Source of the DNA: Magnetospirillum aberrantis SpK
Lineage (GTDB): Bacteria > Pseudomonadota > Alphaproteobacteria > Rhodospirillales > Magnetospirillaceae
Assembly (NCBI RefSeq): GCF_011022235.1
Contig: NZ_JAAIYP010000041.1
Location: 1 to 36,972 of the forward strand
Reading direction: 5' to 3'
DNA length: 36,972 nucleotides
Part shown: positions 8,052 through 16,122 of the stretch, in pieces
How the letters are laid out: each line of letters starts with the position of its first letter
Position numbering within the stretch: position 1 is the first letter of the stretch
The notes under the pieces: model-generated
Told to the model about the DNA's origin: nothing
The model's database searches: none
Seen by the model: only the letters and a program-made list of their open reading frames with translations
Translations under genes and position numbers: made by a program

Positions 8052-9163
8052 ATTCCTCGGGCGACGATGTCGGCCACCTGGGCCAGGATGGCGTCGGAAT
8101 CCAGCGCCGCGACGCAGGGATACATGCCGCGTTCGGACGGCAGGCGGCAATCGCCCAGGCAGCCGCGGCAATCCATGTCATGGCGGACGAAGTGGGCGTT
8201 GGCGGGCGTCACCTCGGGGGCGTAGGGCACGATCTCGCCCACATAGGCGCTGGAGGCCAGGCACAAGGTGGGAGCGCCCAGAACCACCGCCAGATGCATG
8301 CAGGCGGTGTCGACGCTGACCACCAGCCGGCAGCCTTGGATGATGCCGGCCAGTTCGGCGAAGGGCGCGCCCTCGAACGTCACGTTGGGCAGGTCGAGGA
8401 GTGCACGGTATTCGGGATTTCTGTCGAGGTCGGACGGATGGCCGGCCAGCCGCACCTGCCAGCCTTGGGGCAGCGAGCGGGCGATCATGGCCCACAGTTC
8501 CGGCGGGCTTTGCTTCTGTTTCACCGCCGAGAACGGCTGGAACAGCACGGTGGGGGCGGGCAACACCTGGGCCGGCGGGCGTGCCGAGGGCGGCAACAGC
8601 ACCAAGGGCGGCGCCTGGATCTCTCCGGTCAGGAAATCGGCGAAGCGCGAGAACCGTGTCACCTTGTCGGCCACGGCCGGTCCCGAATCGAACAGCCGGT
8701 CGTACAGGCGGCGGTTGGCGTTCAGGCGGCGCTGATGCTTGGGCCAGGGCCGGGGTTCCATGGCGGCGCTTTCGGGCGCGTGGGCGGCGGCCACCAGAAA
8801 CTCGTCCAGGTCGGGATGGCGCAGGAAGTCGGTGTGCACCACCAGCCGGTAATGGGCGTCGTAAATCCTACGCGCGATCTCGAAGCGGTAGTCGAGGTCG
8901 CGCAGGCGGCCGAAATCCACTTTCAGCACCTGGACTTCCGGCGGGAACAGGAAGCTCATGCGTGCGCCGTCGGCCCGCAACAGCACGGTGACCTGTTCGC
9001 CGACATGGGCCAGTTCCACCAGCCGTGGCAGCACCAGCGAAAACAGGACGGTGTCGCCCAACCCGCCGGCGCTCAGCAACAGCACGCCCGAAGGCTTGCC
9101 CGGCCGCCGCCGCAAGGAAAGCAGCCGAAGGAAGGCGGGGTCGATCAGGCGATGGGCGCGCAC
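8048..9163 (-). CDS. Glycosyltransferase family 9 protein (heptosyltransferase-like), first of pair
   Basis: A 371-aa GT9 enzyme. The N-terminal half has VLLLSAGGLGDTVLFSLVLPRL, the typical heptosyltransferase strand-loop, quoted as one segment at about residues 27-48. The C-terminal half has VSVDTACMHLAVVLGAPT, the counterpart of the donor-binding D-T-x3-H-L-A motif. A C-terminal cysteine group, C-x2-C-x3-C and a fourth Cys in YPC, parallels the next gene, so the two may be an old duplication, though their overall sequences are well diverged. The start is GTG at 9163, 15 nt after the upstream stop. It overlaps the next GT9 gene by 4 nt. Probable role: sequential sugar addition to LPS core or another envelope glycan. 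Confidence 0.9.
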   Translation of the reverse strand: MRAHRLIDPAFLRLLSLRRRPGKPSGVLLLSAGGLGDTVLFSLVLPRLVELAHVGEQVTVLLRADGARMSFLFPPEVQVLKVDFGRLRDLDYRFEIARRIYDAHYRLVVHTDFLRHPDLDEFLVAAAHAPESAAMEPRPWPKHQRRLNANRRLYDRLFDSGPAVADKVTRFSRFADFLTGEIQAPPLVLLPPSARPPAQVLPAPTVLFQPFSAVKQKQSPPELWAMIARSLPQGWQVRLAGHPSDLDRNPEYRALLDLPNVTFEGAPFAELAGIIQGCRLVVSVDTACMHLAVVLGAPTLCLASSAYVGEIVPYAPEVTPANAHFVRHDMDCRGCLGDCRLPSERGMYPCVAALDSDAILAQVADIVARGI

Positions 9164-9178
9164 CCTGGATGTCCCGGC

Positions 9179-9568
9179 TCAGGCGTAGGGCGCGTAGGAC
9201 TTTTCCTCGACCAGCGCCGACCCCAGAAGGTCGTTGACCTTGCGCTTGACCGCCGCCCGTTCGTCGTTGGTGAAATAGACGGCGCGGGCCAGTTCGATGA
9301 ACTTGGCGCCGAAATCCTTGGCCCGTTCACAGTCGCGGATGTCGTCCTCGACCACCCACAGCTTTTCATTGATGGCCTTGAGCTCGCCCGACAGGCGGGC
9401 CAGTTCGGCGTGGTTGGGGAACTCGCGTTCGCGCACCAATACCAGCTCGTCCAATTCCTTGGTGACATTGGCCAGCTTGGCCCCGTCGGTCAGACGTTCG
9501 GCCTTGATCTCCAGGATGGTGATCTTGTCGATCACTTCGCCCCACGACACCGGAACCAGGACGGACAT
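9179..9568 (-). CDS. DUF6165 family protein
   Basis: A 129-aa, highly charged, mostly helical soluble protein. It begins SVLVPVSWGEVIDKITILEIK, here residues 2-22 in part, the hallmark of the family annotated DUF6165, which accompanies surface-polysaccharide genes. The rest alternates Glu/Lys-rich helices (ELDELVLVRERE, RAVYFTNDERAAVKRKVNDLLGS). Start ATG at 9568 is chosen because a perfect AAGGAG lies 6 nt upstream; the frame is open to 9652 but that part lacks conservation. It leads the operon with two GT9 glycosyltransferases. No catalytic motif is visible; function is unknown, though context suggests glycan assembly. Confidence 0.85.
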   Translation of the reverse strand: MSVLVPVSWGEVIDKITILEIKAERLTDGAKLANVTKELDELVLVREREFPNHAELARLSGELKAINEKLWVVEDDIRDCERAKDFGAKFIELARAVYFTNDERAAVKRKVNDLLGSALVEEKSYAPYA

Positions 9569-9676
9569 GGCACTCCTTACATTTCTCAGGGGAAACCCGT
9601 GGCGGCGTTCTAGCAGATTTCCGCCTTCAGGGAAACGAAAGCCCATGCTCACCGTATAGGTGGGGCAAACCCCACT

Positions 9677-9704
9677 TTGCCGCAGGTTTTCCCTGTCCTA
9701 TAGT
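9677..9704 (+). promoter_or_regulatory. Putative promoter of creA
   Basis: TTGCCG (9677-9682) and TATAGT (9699-9704) are 16 nt apart, followed by a second TATAGC at 9704-9709. A start near 9711 would give a leader of about 90 nt that is AT-rich for this genome. Just upstream, GTGGGG/CCCCAC at 9660-9675 forms a small perfect inverted repeat. Confidence 0.6.
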
Positions 9705-9803
9705 ATAGCGGGCAAGGACGTTGTGCAAAAAACAGATAAAATTGTGACTACTTTCGTGGGAACGAACGTTTCAAAAAACGCTTCGCTGGTTCGGGGAACA
9801 TTC

Positions 9804-10274
9804 ATGTCGCGCTCTATTTTTTCGACGGTTCTGGCGCTTGGCCTTATGCTGGCGGGCGCCTCTGCCCTGGCCGAGGAAATCGGCAGCGTTTCCACCGTGT
9901 TCAAGATGCTTGGCCCCAACGACAAGATCGTGGTCGAGGCATTCGACGATCCCAAGGTGGACGGGGTCACCTGTTACCTGTCGCGGGCCAAGCGGGGTGG
10001 CATTTCGGGGGGGCTGGGCATCGCCGAGGACACCTCCGACGCTTCCATCGCCTGCCGTCAGGTGGCGCCGATCCGCTACAAGGCGAAGTTCAAGGATGGC
10101 GAGGAGGTGTTCAAGAAGGACACCTCGCTGTTGTTCAAGAGCATACAGGTGGTGCGGTTCCTCGATTCCAAACGCAACGTGCTGGTCTATCTGGTCTATT
10201 CCGACCGCATCATCGAGGGGTCGCCCAAGAATTCCATCTCGGTGGTGCCGGTTCCTCCCGGACAGGGGGGCTGA
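9804..10274 (+). CDS. creA: CreA family protein
   Basis: A 156-aa exported protein with a signal peptide (residues 1-22, ending ASALA/EE). The mature part matches Cre[20 protein letters not shown] near the N-terminus, [13 protein letters not shown] and ACRQVAPI (two conserved cysteines), then [14 protein letters not shown] and [18 protein letters not shown] near the C-terminus. E. coli CreA is of the same size and its biochemical function is not established. Start ATG at 9804 is picked for the signal peptide, with GGGGAAC upstream; the frame is open to 9660 but that section carries the promoter. It is followed after 3 nt by a large unknown gene, so the two are probably one transcript. Confidence 0.9.
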   Translation: MSRSIFSTVLALGLMLAGASALAEEIGSVSTVFKMLGPNDKIVVEAFDDPKVDGVTCYLSRAKRGGISGGLGIAEDTSDASIACRQVAPIRYKAKFKDGEEVFKKDTSLLFKSIQVVRFLDSKRNVLVYLVYSDRIIEGSPKNSISVVPVPPGQGG

Positions 10275-10277
10275 GCC

Positions 10278-11867
10278 ATGGACCTCGCGCCCGATCAGAC
10301 GCAATTGTACGAAGACCTGTGCACCAAGCTGGAGCAGCAGCAGGACCAGACGCAGTTGATTCAGTTCATGGCCGGAATCATCGCCTCGCTGTTGCGGCGC
10401 CGTGGCGATGCCCAGTTCCGCGACGCGGTCCAGAACGCTTTCGCCGACGGGTTGGCCGGGCGGTCGTGGGTGGCCCAGCGCGAACTGGCGCAGGAAGTGA
10501 TCGCCATGATCATCGCTAAGCGCCCCGAGGTGGCCCTGGCCTGGCAACGGGTCAGCGGCGAGGAACCGCACCCGTTGGCGCGCCGTGCCGTCGATCTGCC
10601 GGCTTCCGATGACGATCTGCCGGAAATCAGCCTGGAGCCGCGGCCGGAGACGCCGCCGCCGCCCGCCGATTCCTTCGACGCTTTCATGGCGGCGGTGCTT
10701 GACGATCTGGCCGGGTCGCTGACCCATCGGGTGGCCCTGTTCAAGGTGCCGGCCCGACGGTTTCCGTCGCCGACCTATGTGCACGAACAGCCGTTCATCC
10801 TGCACGCCGAAGCTTTCGCCGGCGCCGCCCGGACGTTCTTCCGCGACGTCTTGTTGCCGTTGTGGCGCGAACCGCTGCTCATGCTGCATCAGCGTCAGCC
10901 GGGGGTCGAGGCGGCGGTCGCGGTGGTCGGGGCGCGGGCCGACATCTGGCAGTTGGTGACCGGCCGGCTGGAACGGCTGGCGCGCAAGGCGGCGGGGGCG
11001 GGGGCCAAGCTGGCGGCCGCCCGCGCTGGCGGCGCCGATTACCAGGTGGTCGAGGTGCCGGTGACGCGCAAGCGCACGCTGTCGGTGCTGGGGGTCAGCT
11101 TCAGCCTGGGCAGCACCAATGAAACGGTGAAGCGCAAGGTGCCGGTCAAGCCGCCGGCCCGGCCCAGTTCCGAGGAAATGCTGGCCCGCGACCTGGAAAA
11201 TTCCTGGCACGACGTGGCCGCCGCCGCCGGGCTCGACCTGCCGGCCGCCGCCGACCTCAGCCTGTTGCACGCGCTTTTGACCTTCGACGCCGAACGTCTG
11301 GTCGGTGACCTGCCGGGCCTGTTGTCCCTGGCCCGCGACGAACAGGCCGAGGTCGAGGCGATCCTGGACGGCGTCGTCGCCGCCGCCGACGGCCATCCGC
11401 CGCTGATCGCCGACGCATTGGCCATCACCTTGTTCGCCCATGGCGTCAACGGTGGTTTCGGGTTCGAGGAACTGGTGCGTCTGGAAAACCGCTGGCCGGC
11501 AGGAAACCATCCCTATCTGGCGACGGAAATCGCCCGCCGGCCCCGCGATCTGGCGTTCCAGGTCCGCGACGGCCTGCGGCGGCGTCTGGACCGCAACAAC
11601 ATGGGGTTGGCGGTCATCATGCTGTTCGAGGCGTGGCGGGTGTTGAGCGATGGTCGCCATGCGGCCGCGCTTGAAGCGGCACGGACGGTGTTCTCGGCCT
11701 TTCCCATCGCCTTCGCCGGCGACGCGGACGAGGCGGTGTTCAGCGACATCGGCGCCCTTTTGACCAAGAATCTGGCGGCCTCCGAACTGGACGCCGCCGG
11801 CACGGTCGAGGCGATCATGCGCCTCTATGGCGGGGTGGTCGCGGCCAACAACGCCCGCGTAAACTGA
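10278..11867 (+). CDS. Large hypothetical cytoplasmic protein downstream of creA
   Basis: A 529-aa protein that I do not recognise. It has no signal peptide or transmembrane segment. Residues 1-95 are helical and Gln-rich at the start (LEQQQDQTQLIQ). A Pro/Glu linker lies at about 105-135 (PRPETPPPP). Residues 140-300 include aromatic and basic stretches and a repeated Arg/Lys segment (RKRTLSVLGVSF). The C-terminal half (300-529) is alpha-helical and Ala/Leu-rich, resembling a helical-repeat scaffold. No nucleotide-binding or catalytic signature is evident. Start ATG at 10278 follows GGGGGG and lies 3 nt after the creA stop, so translation is probably coupled. Codon use looks like the host's. 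The coding region is intact and long, so it is a real gene of unknown role. Confidence 0.8.
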   Translation: MDLAPDQTQLYEDLCTKLEQQQDQTQLIQFMAGIIASLLRRRGDAQFRDAVQNAFADGLAGRSWVAQRELAQEVIAMIIAKRPEVALAWQRVSGEEPHPLARRAVDLPASDDDLPEISLEPRPETPPPPADSFDAFMAAVLDDLAGSLTHRVALFKVPARRFPSPTYVHEQPFILHAEAFAGAARTFFRDVLLPLWREPLLMLHQRQPGVEAAVAVVGARADIWQLVTGRLERLARKAAGAGAKLAAARAGGADYQVVEVPVTRKRTLSVLGVSFSLGSTNETVKRKVPVKPPARPSSEEMLARDLENSWHDVAAAAGLDLPAAADLSLLHALLTFDAERLVGDLPGLLSLARDEQAEVEAILDGVVAAADGHPPLIADALAITLFAHGVNGGFGFEELVRLENRWPAGNHPYLATEIARRPRDLAFQVRDGLRRRLDRNNMGLAVIMLFEAWRVLSDGRHAAALEAARTVFSAFPIAFAGDADEAVFSDIGALLTKNLAASELDAAGTVEAIMRLYGGVVAANNARVN

Positions 11868-12021
11868 TGGGTTGACCGCATCTCCTTGCAAATACTTAAA
11901 ATTTTAGCCTTTTCCGCATGAGTTGGGCACATGCCAGAGACTGAGTCTTTCGCATAAGTGGGAATCCTATCCGGCAGTATGATAAGCCTCAGGTAATCAC
12001 CCCAGGGGGTGGGAGGCGACA

Positions 12022-12228
12022 ATGTTCCTGGTCAGGGTCGACCGCAGCTGTGACGCGCGCTACCAGCCGCTGACCGTCAAGGCGCACGAATATCTTTACG
12101 ATTTCGCCGCCTTCATCGCGCGATCGATCCCGGATGCCGAGGTTCACGCCCGGCTGGGCCGCCAGACGGGAGACGAGATCGTCTTCCACGGCCAGGAACT
12201 GCAAGCCGACGACATGGAATTGTTTTGA
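12022..12228 (+). CDS. Small hypothetical protein (68 aa)
   Basis: A 68-aa acidic protein of unknown function starting MFLVRVDRSCDARYQPLTV. It has strong third-position GC as in real genes, GGGAGG upstream of the ATG (12010-12015), and ends in DDMELF. It probably forms a two-gene unit with the next small gene, 23 nt downstream. It has no signal peptide, membrane segment or metal motif. Confidence 0.6.
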   Translation: MFLVRVDRSCDARYQPLTVKAHEYLYDFAAFIARSIPDAEVHARLGRQTGDEIVFHGQELQADDMELF

Positions 12229-12251
12229 CGATGCCGGAGGGGAGGAAGCCC

Positions 12252-12452
12252 ATGATCCTGGTCGACCTTGGCGCTACGGGCCACTATCCACCGCTGGATT
12301 CGCGAACGCCGTCGGAATTGTTCGACCTTGCCGTCGAAATCGCCGAGGCGCTGGAAGACGTCAGCGTGCGGGTGCCGGTGGGAGAAACACCCGAGGAAAG
12401 CGTCGTCCTGACCAGTCGGCTGATGCGCCGGTGTGGGGCCAAGGTATTCTGA
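12252..12452 (+). CDS. Small hypothetical protein (66 aa)
   Basis: A 66-aa acidic protein of unknown function. The ATG at 12252 is preferred over in-frame TTG (12225) and ATG (12231) because GGAGG lies 6 nt before it and the predicted product then begins MILVDLGATGHYPPL. The upstream TTG would overlap the preceding stop. The helical middle (ELFDLAVEIAEALEDV) is followed by a short strand region and a basic end (SRLMRRCGAKVF). It is convergent with the helicase gene, whose stop lies 16 nt away. Confidence 0.6.
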   Translation: MILVDLGATGHYPPLDSRTPSELFDLAVEIAEALEDVSVRVPVGETPEESVVLTSRLMRRCGAKVF

Positions 12453-12468
12453 GCCGCCGCTTCCGTCG

Positions 12469-14952
12469 TCAAAGGTTTCGCAGCACCGCGAAGGGGGAAT
12501 CCGCGCGGTGCTTTTTTTGTTTTTCCGGCGGCGCGCGGCGAGGACCGCGTCGGGGCGGCAACCACAGGGGCGGCTTCGCCTCGCCCTGCTGGCGGCGATA
12601 GCCAAGCGCCTCCATCACCCCCGCCAGTTCCTCGCTTCCCAGTCCCAACAAGGACGCCAACGCCGGCGGCACGGCAAAGCCGTGGCGATCATCGCGGGCC
12701 AGTTTGCGCAGGCCGGCGGCGAAGCGTTCCAGCATGTCCACCCGCACCGCCCGCGGCCCCAGCAGGCGATAGCCGATGGCGGCATAAAAGGGGGTGGGCA
12801 CATCGGGTTGGGGTACCACCGTCACCCGTTCGCCGGGGGCGACGGGCGGGGGGGTGTCGTTGGCCGCCGCCCACAGCAAGGCCCGCAACCGTTGGGCACC
12901 CGGTTTCAGCAGGGCCGGCACGAACACGCTTTCCATTCCCAGACGGATGTCCAGACGGGCCAGCGCCTTGCGGCCCTCAGCGTCCAGGGCGGCCAATTGG
13001 CTGTCGGCGCCGCTGCGATCCATGCTGCCCAAGGCTTCGGCCAGTTGGTGGACCAATCCGCGCGCGGCACCGGCCAACGGTGCCGCCTGGGCGCGCAGCA
13101 ACGGGCGGAAACAATCGGCGACCACGTCGTCCAGCCATTGGGCCAGCCGCTTGCGGACCCGGTCGCGGGCCGCCGGCTCCAGAAATTCCCCGGCTTCGAC
13201 CTCGACCGCTGGACGCAAGGGATGGGCGCCCTTGGTCAGCCGTCCGACCGTTTGCCCCTGCCACAAGACGGCACCGCCCTCGGTCAGGGCGAAGGATTCG
13301 TCCGGGTCGGCGCACAGCCGTTCGACGCGGGCGCGGATTTCCGGCTTCAGGCTGCGTTGGGCGGCAGCCAGCACGGCACGGGCGGCGTTGGGGCCTTCGG
13401 CGGCATCGGGAACGAAGTGGAACCCATTCAGCCGGCCGACGAAATGACCCTCGACCAGAACCTCGCCGGAACGCGCCACCGCGCCCAGCAATTCGCTTTC
13501 GTCGGCCATGCGCCGCACCAGATGGGCGGTGCGGCGGTCGACGAAACGTTGGGTCAGGCGTTCGTGCAAGGCGTCGGACAACTTGTCCTCGATGGCCCGC
13601 GTGCGTTCCTGCCAATGAACAGGGTCGGCCAGCCAGTGCGGGCGATGCGACACGTAGGTCCAGGTCCTGACATGGGCGATGCGGGCGACCAGGGTGTCCA
13701 TCTCGCCATCGGTGCGGTCCAGCCGGTCCACCTGAGCGGCCAGCCAGTCGGTGGGCAGCCGGCGCCCCGGTCCGGTCAGGTGATGATAGATCCGGGCCAG
13801 CAACCGGGTGTGGGTGTCGGCCATGACCTTGCGGAAATCGGGCACCTGGGCCACGTCCCACAACAGCTTCACCCGTTCGGGATGGTTGGCGAGCTTCACG
13901 ATGTCGGGATCGCGGGCAAGATGGGCCAGGGCCATCTGGTCGTCGGCTTCGCGGGCGCGGATCAGTCCCGGTTCCGACGGCGCGCGGTCCAGCGCCACCT
14001 GCAACGCCTCGACCGAGGTGAAACGCAATTCCGAATTGCGCCACCACAGCGCCCGCACCGGGGCGAAGGCGTGGTTCTCCACCGCCTCGACCAGTTCCGG
14101 GTCCAGGCCGGGGATGTCGGCGGTGGTGCCGAAGGTGCCGTCGTTCATGTGCCGGCCGGCGCGGCCGGCGATCTGGGCGATCTCGGACGCTTCCAGGGCG
14201 CGGGGGGAACGGCCGTCGAACTTGCGCAAGCCGGCGAAGGCCACATGGTCCACGTCCATGTTCAGCCCCATGCCGATGGCGTCGGTGGCGACGATGTAGT
14301 CGACCTCGCCCCCCTGGTACAGCCCGACCTGGGCGTTGCGGGTGCGAGGGCTGAGCGCGCCCAGCACCACCGCCGCGCCGCCCCGTTGCCGGCGCACGAA
14401 CTCGGCCATGGCGTAAACCTCGGCCGCCGAGAAGGCGACGATGGCGGACCGGGGCGGCAGGCGGTTGAGTTTCTTCGCCCCGGCATAGGACAGCCGGGAC
14501 AGGCGCGGCCGGGTGACGAATTCGATGCCGGGCACCAGCCGCGCCAGCAGCGGCTTCATGGTCTCGGCGCCCAGGAACAGGGTCTCTTGCTGCCCGCGGG
14601 CGTGCAGTAACCGGTCGGTGAAGACGTGGCCGCGTTCCGGGTCGGCGCACAATTGGATCTCGTCGATGGCCAGGAAGGCGACGCGGCGGTCCAGCGGCAT
14701 GGATTCCACCGTGCACACCAGCCAGCGCGGACGGGGCGGCACGATCCGTTCCTCGCCGGTGATCAGCGCGACGGATGCCGCCCCCTTGAGGCGGACGATG
14801 CGGTCGTAGTTCTCGCGCGCCAGCAGACGCAGCGGAAAGCCGATCATCCCCGACGCATGTCCTAGCATGCGGTCCAGCGCGTAATGGGTCTTGCCGGTAT
14901 TGGTGGGTCCCAGCACCGCCGTCACCCGACCCCGGCCGAAAGTCTCGTCCAT
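12469..14952 (-). CDS. SUV3-like ATP-dependent RNA helicase
   Basis: An 827-aa superfamily 2 helicase. Walker A GPTNTGKT is at 15-22, the DExH-type box DEIQ at 97-100, motif V ATDAIGMGLN at 222-231, and motif VI QIAGRAGR at 260-267. The order and wording (GPTNTGKT, DEIQ, GMGLN) are those of SUV3/mitochondrial-degradosome helicases, found widely in alphaproteobacteria. After the helicase core a long helical region (300-700) is followed by a basic C-terminus rich in Pro/Arg/Lys (PPRRGPRRAPPEKQKKH), probably RNA-binding. The likely role is 3'-5' RNA unwinding in RNA turnover. Start ATG at 14952 directly precedes the first core strand, so the protein has almost no N-terminal extension. Shine-Dalgarno is weak. 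It is monocistronic, with a serine hydrolase upstream on the same strand 99 nt away. Confidence 0.92.
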   Translation of the reverse strand: MDETFGRGRVTAVLGPTNTGKTHYALDRMLGHASGMIGFPLRLLARENYDRIVRLKGAASVALITGEERIVPPRPRWLVCTVESMPLDRRVAFLAIDEIQLCADPERGHVFTDRLLHARGQQETLFLGAETMKPLLARLVPGIEFVTRPRLSRLSYAGAKKLNRLPPRSAIVAFSAAEVYAMAEFVRRQRGGAAVVLGALSPRTRNAQVGLYQGGEVDYIVATDAIGMGLNMDVDHVAFAGLRKFDGRSPRALEASEIAQIAGRAGRHMNDGTFGTTADIPGLDPELVEAVENHAFAPVRALWWRNSELRFTSVEALQVALDRAPSEPGLIRAREADDQMALAHLARDPDIVKLANHPERVKLLWDVAQVPDFRKVMADTHTRLLARIYHHLTGPGRRLPTDWLAAQVDRLDRTDGEMDTLVARIAHVRTWTYVSHRPHWLADPVHWQERTRAIEDKLSDALHERLTQRFVDRRTAHLVRRMADESELLGAVARSGEVLVEGHFVGRLNGFHFVPDAAEGPNAARAVLAAAQRSLKPEIRARVERLCADPDESFALTEGGAVLWQGQTVGRLTKGAHPLRPAVEVEAGEFLEPAARDRVRKRLAQWLDDVVADCFRPLLRAQAAPLAGAARGLVHQLAEALGSMDRSGADSQLAALDAEGRKALARLDIRLGMESVFVPALLKPGAQRLRALLWAAANDTPPPVAPGERVTVVPQPDVPTPFYAAIGYRLLGPRAVRVDMLERFAAGLRKLARDDRHGFAVPPALASLLGLGSEELAGVMEALGYRRQQGEAKPPLWLPPRRGPRRAPPEKQKKHRADSPFAVLRNL

Positions 14953-15051
14953 GGTGGACCCAAGGTCGGGGTTACGGGAGCGGATTGCAAGAGCCTCGGA
15001 GACCGGAAAGTTTTAGCCTTGTGACCGTGTCCCCTTGCTATTTGGTCTTCT

Positions 15052-16056
15052 TCACCGTCCCCGTTCCAGCATGCGCTGGCGGAGCGCGTCGCGGATGGGG
15101 TGGGCGCGTTCACTGGATGTGGCGCCGGTCGGCGTCGCGGCGGCACCGCCCGTTTGCGGCGCTGCGGCGAACCACGCCTTGCGCAGCAGGATGCCGCAGG
15201 TGGCGCTGGCCCGGCCGGCATGGCGTTCGACCTGTTCGCGCGCCAACAGGCCCCAGGTGGTCCGATCGGCGGATATCCAAGGATAGAACCCGAAAGCGCC
15301 GGCGCTGCTGACGGCGCCATCGTCGCCGGCCGCGTCCTCGACCCAATGATGCAGGCTGTAATGCCAATTGCGGTCGAACGGACTTTTGACCGCGGTCGGG
15401 CAAGTGCCGGGCAGGGTGCAGACGGCATGGCTGCCCAGCAGGCCCGACAGGCGCAATTGGCCGGCCGCCAGCTTGCGCAGGAACACGCCATAGGCGCTGG
15501 GTGCCATGATCGCCCCGCCCGCCGGCTGCGGAGAGCGCATGGTGAACGCCAGATCCGTGCCGAGCAGGCGGCGCATCTCGGCGGCCAAACCGGGACCGTC
15601 CAGCGCGCCCAGGCCCATGGCCACGGCCTGATGCTGGGAATGGGCGCTGTCGTAATGGAACTTGCCGACCAGGGCAGGATCAAACCCCTTGTCGCGGCAT
15701 TCCGCCACGGTGCCGCGACAGGCCAGTGGATTTTCGCCGTGATAGCCCGTGCTCATGGTCAGGGCGGCGACGTCGTCGCCGCTCAGGGTTCCGCCCTGGC
15801 GCTCGGCCACATAGGCGCCCCACAGCCATTTGCTGGCCGAGGCGATGCGCAACGGCCGCTCCGCGGTGATGGTCCGGCCGCGCTGCCCCCAGGCCAAGCG
15901 CCCGGTGGCGTCGCCGACTTCCCAATAGGCGTCGCCCAGATCGCGGCAGGCCGGCGCGTTGGCCAGCGTCGAATCCACTGCCGCGCGGCGCGTTTCCACG
16001 GTTTGGGCGAAGGCGGGAAACGCCAGCACCAAGAACAACACTAAAAAGCGGATCAT
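15052..16056 (-). CDS. Exported serine hydrolase, beta-lactamase/PBP-like
   Basis: A 334-aa exported protein. Residues 1-18 form a signal peptide (FLVLFLVLAFPAFAQ). The acyl-serine motif SxxK is present as SASK (73-76) with preceding IA and following WLWGAYV. A second motif region reads FHYDSAHSQHQA (133-144). Six or more cysteines, several in pairs (LACRGTVAECRDKG, VCTLPGTCP), suggest disulfides. This fits the class C beta-lactamase/esterase/DD-peptidase superfamily, but the usual Y-x-N is not intact, so substrate and activity are open. Start ATG at 16056 fits the signal peptide; an in-frame ATG at 16092 would add 12 residues that overlap the htpG terminator hairpin. The start lies immediately after that terminator's T run. 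Promoter is unclear; TACAAT at 16096-16091 is one candidate. Confidence 0.78.
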   Translation of the reverse strand: MIRFLVLFLVLAFPAFAQTVETRRAAVDSTLANAPACRDLGDAYWEVGDATGRLAWGQRGRTITAERPLRIASASKWLWGAYVAERQGGTLSGDDVAALTMSTGYHGENPLACRGTVAECRDKGFDPALVGKFHYDSAHSQHQAVAMGLGALDGPGLAAEMRRLLGTDLAFTMRSPQPAGGAIMAPSAYGVFLRKLAAGQLRLSGLLGSHAVCTLPGTCPTAVKSPFDRNWHYSLHHWVEDAAGDDGAVSSAGAFGFYPWISADRTTWGLLAREQVERHAGRASATCGILLRKAWFAAAPQTGGAAATPTGATSSERAHPIRDALRQRMLERGR

Positions 16057-16057
16057 G

Positions 16058-16089
16058 AAAAAGCCCCCCGACCGGATGGGTCGGGGGGC
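16058..16089 (-). terminator. Intrinsic terminator of htpG, overlapping the next gene's start region
   Basis: An 11-bp perfect GC-rich stem (GCCCCCCGACC at 16063-16073 with its complement at 16079-16089) has a 5-nt loop and on the minus strand is followed by TTTTT (16062-16058). It lies 34 nt past the htpG stop. One base separates the T run from the ATG of the serine hydrolase, so its 3' arm GGGGGGC is also the only possible Shine-Dalgarno for that gene. Confidence 0.8.
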
Positions 16090-16122
16090 CATTGTACAAG
16101 GACGGAGCGGAAGGAAAAGGTG

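Noticed and set aside
12433-14610. 725-codon open frame antisense to the helicase
   Set aside because: Gly/Gln/His-rich shadow; the helicase motifs on the minus strand are unambiguous.
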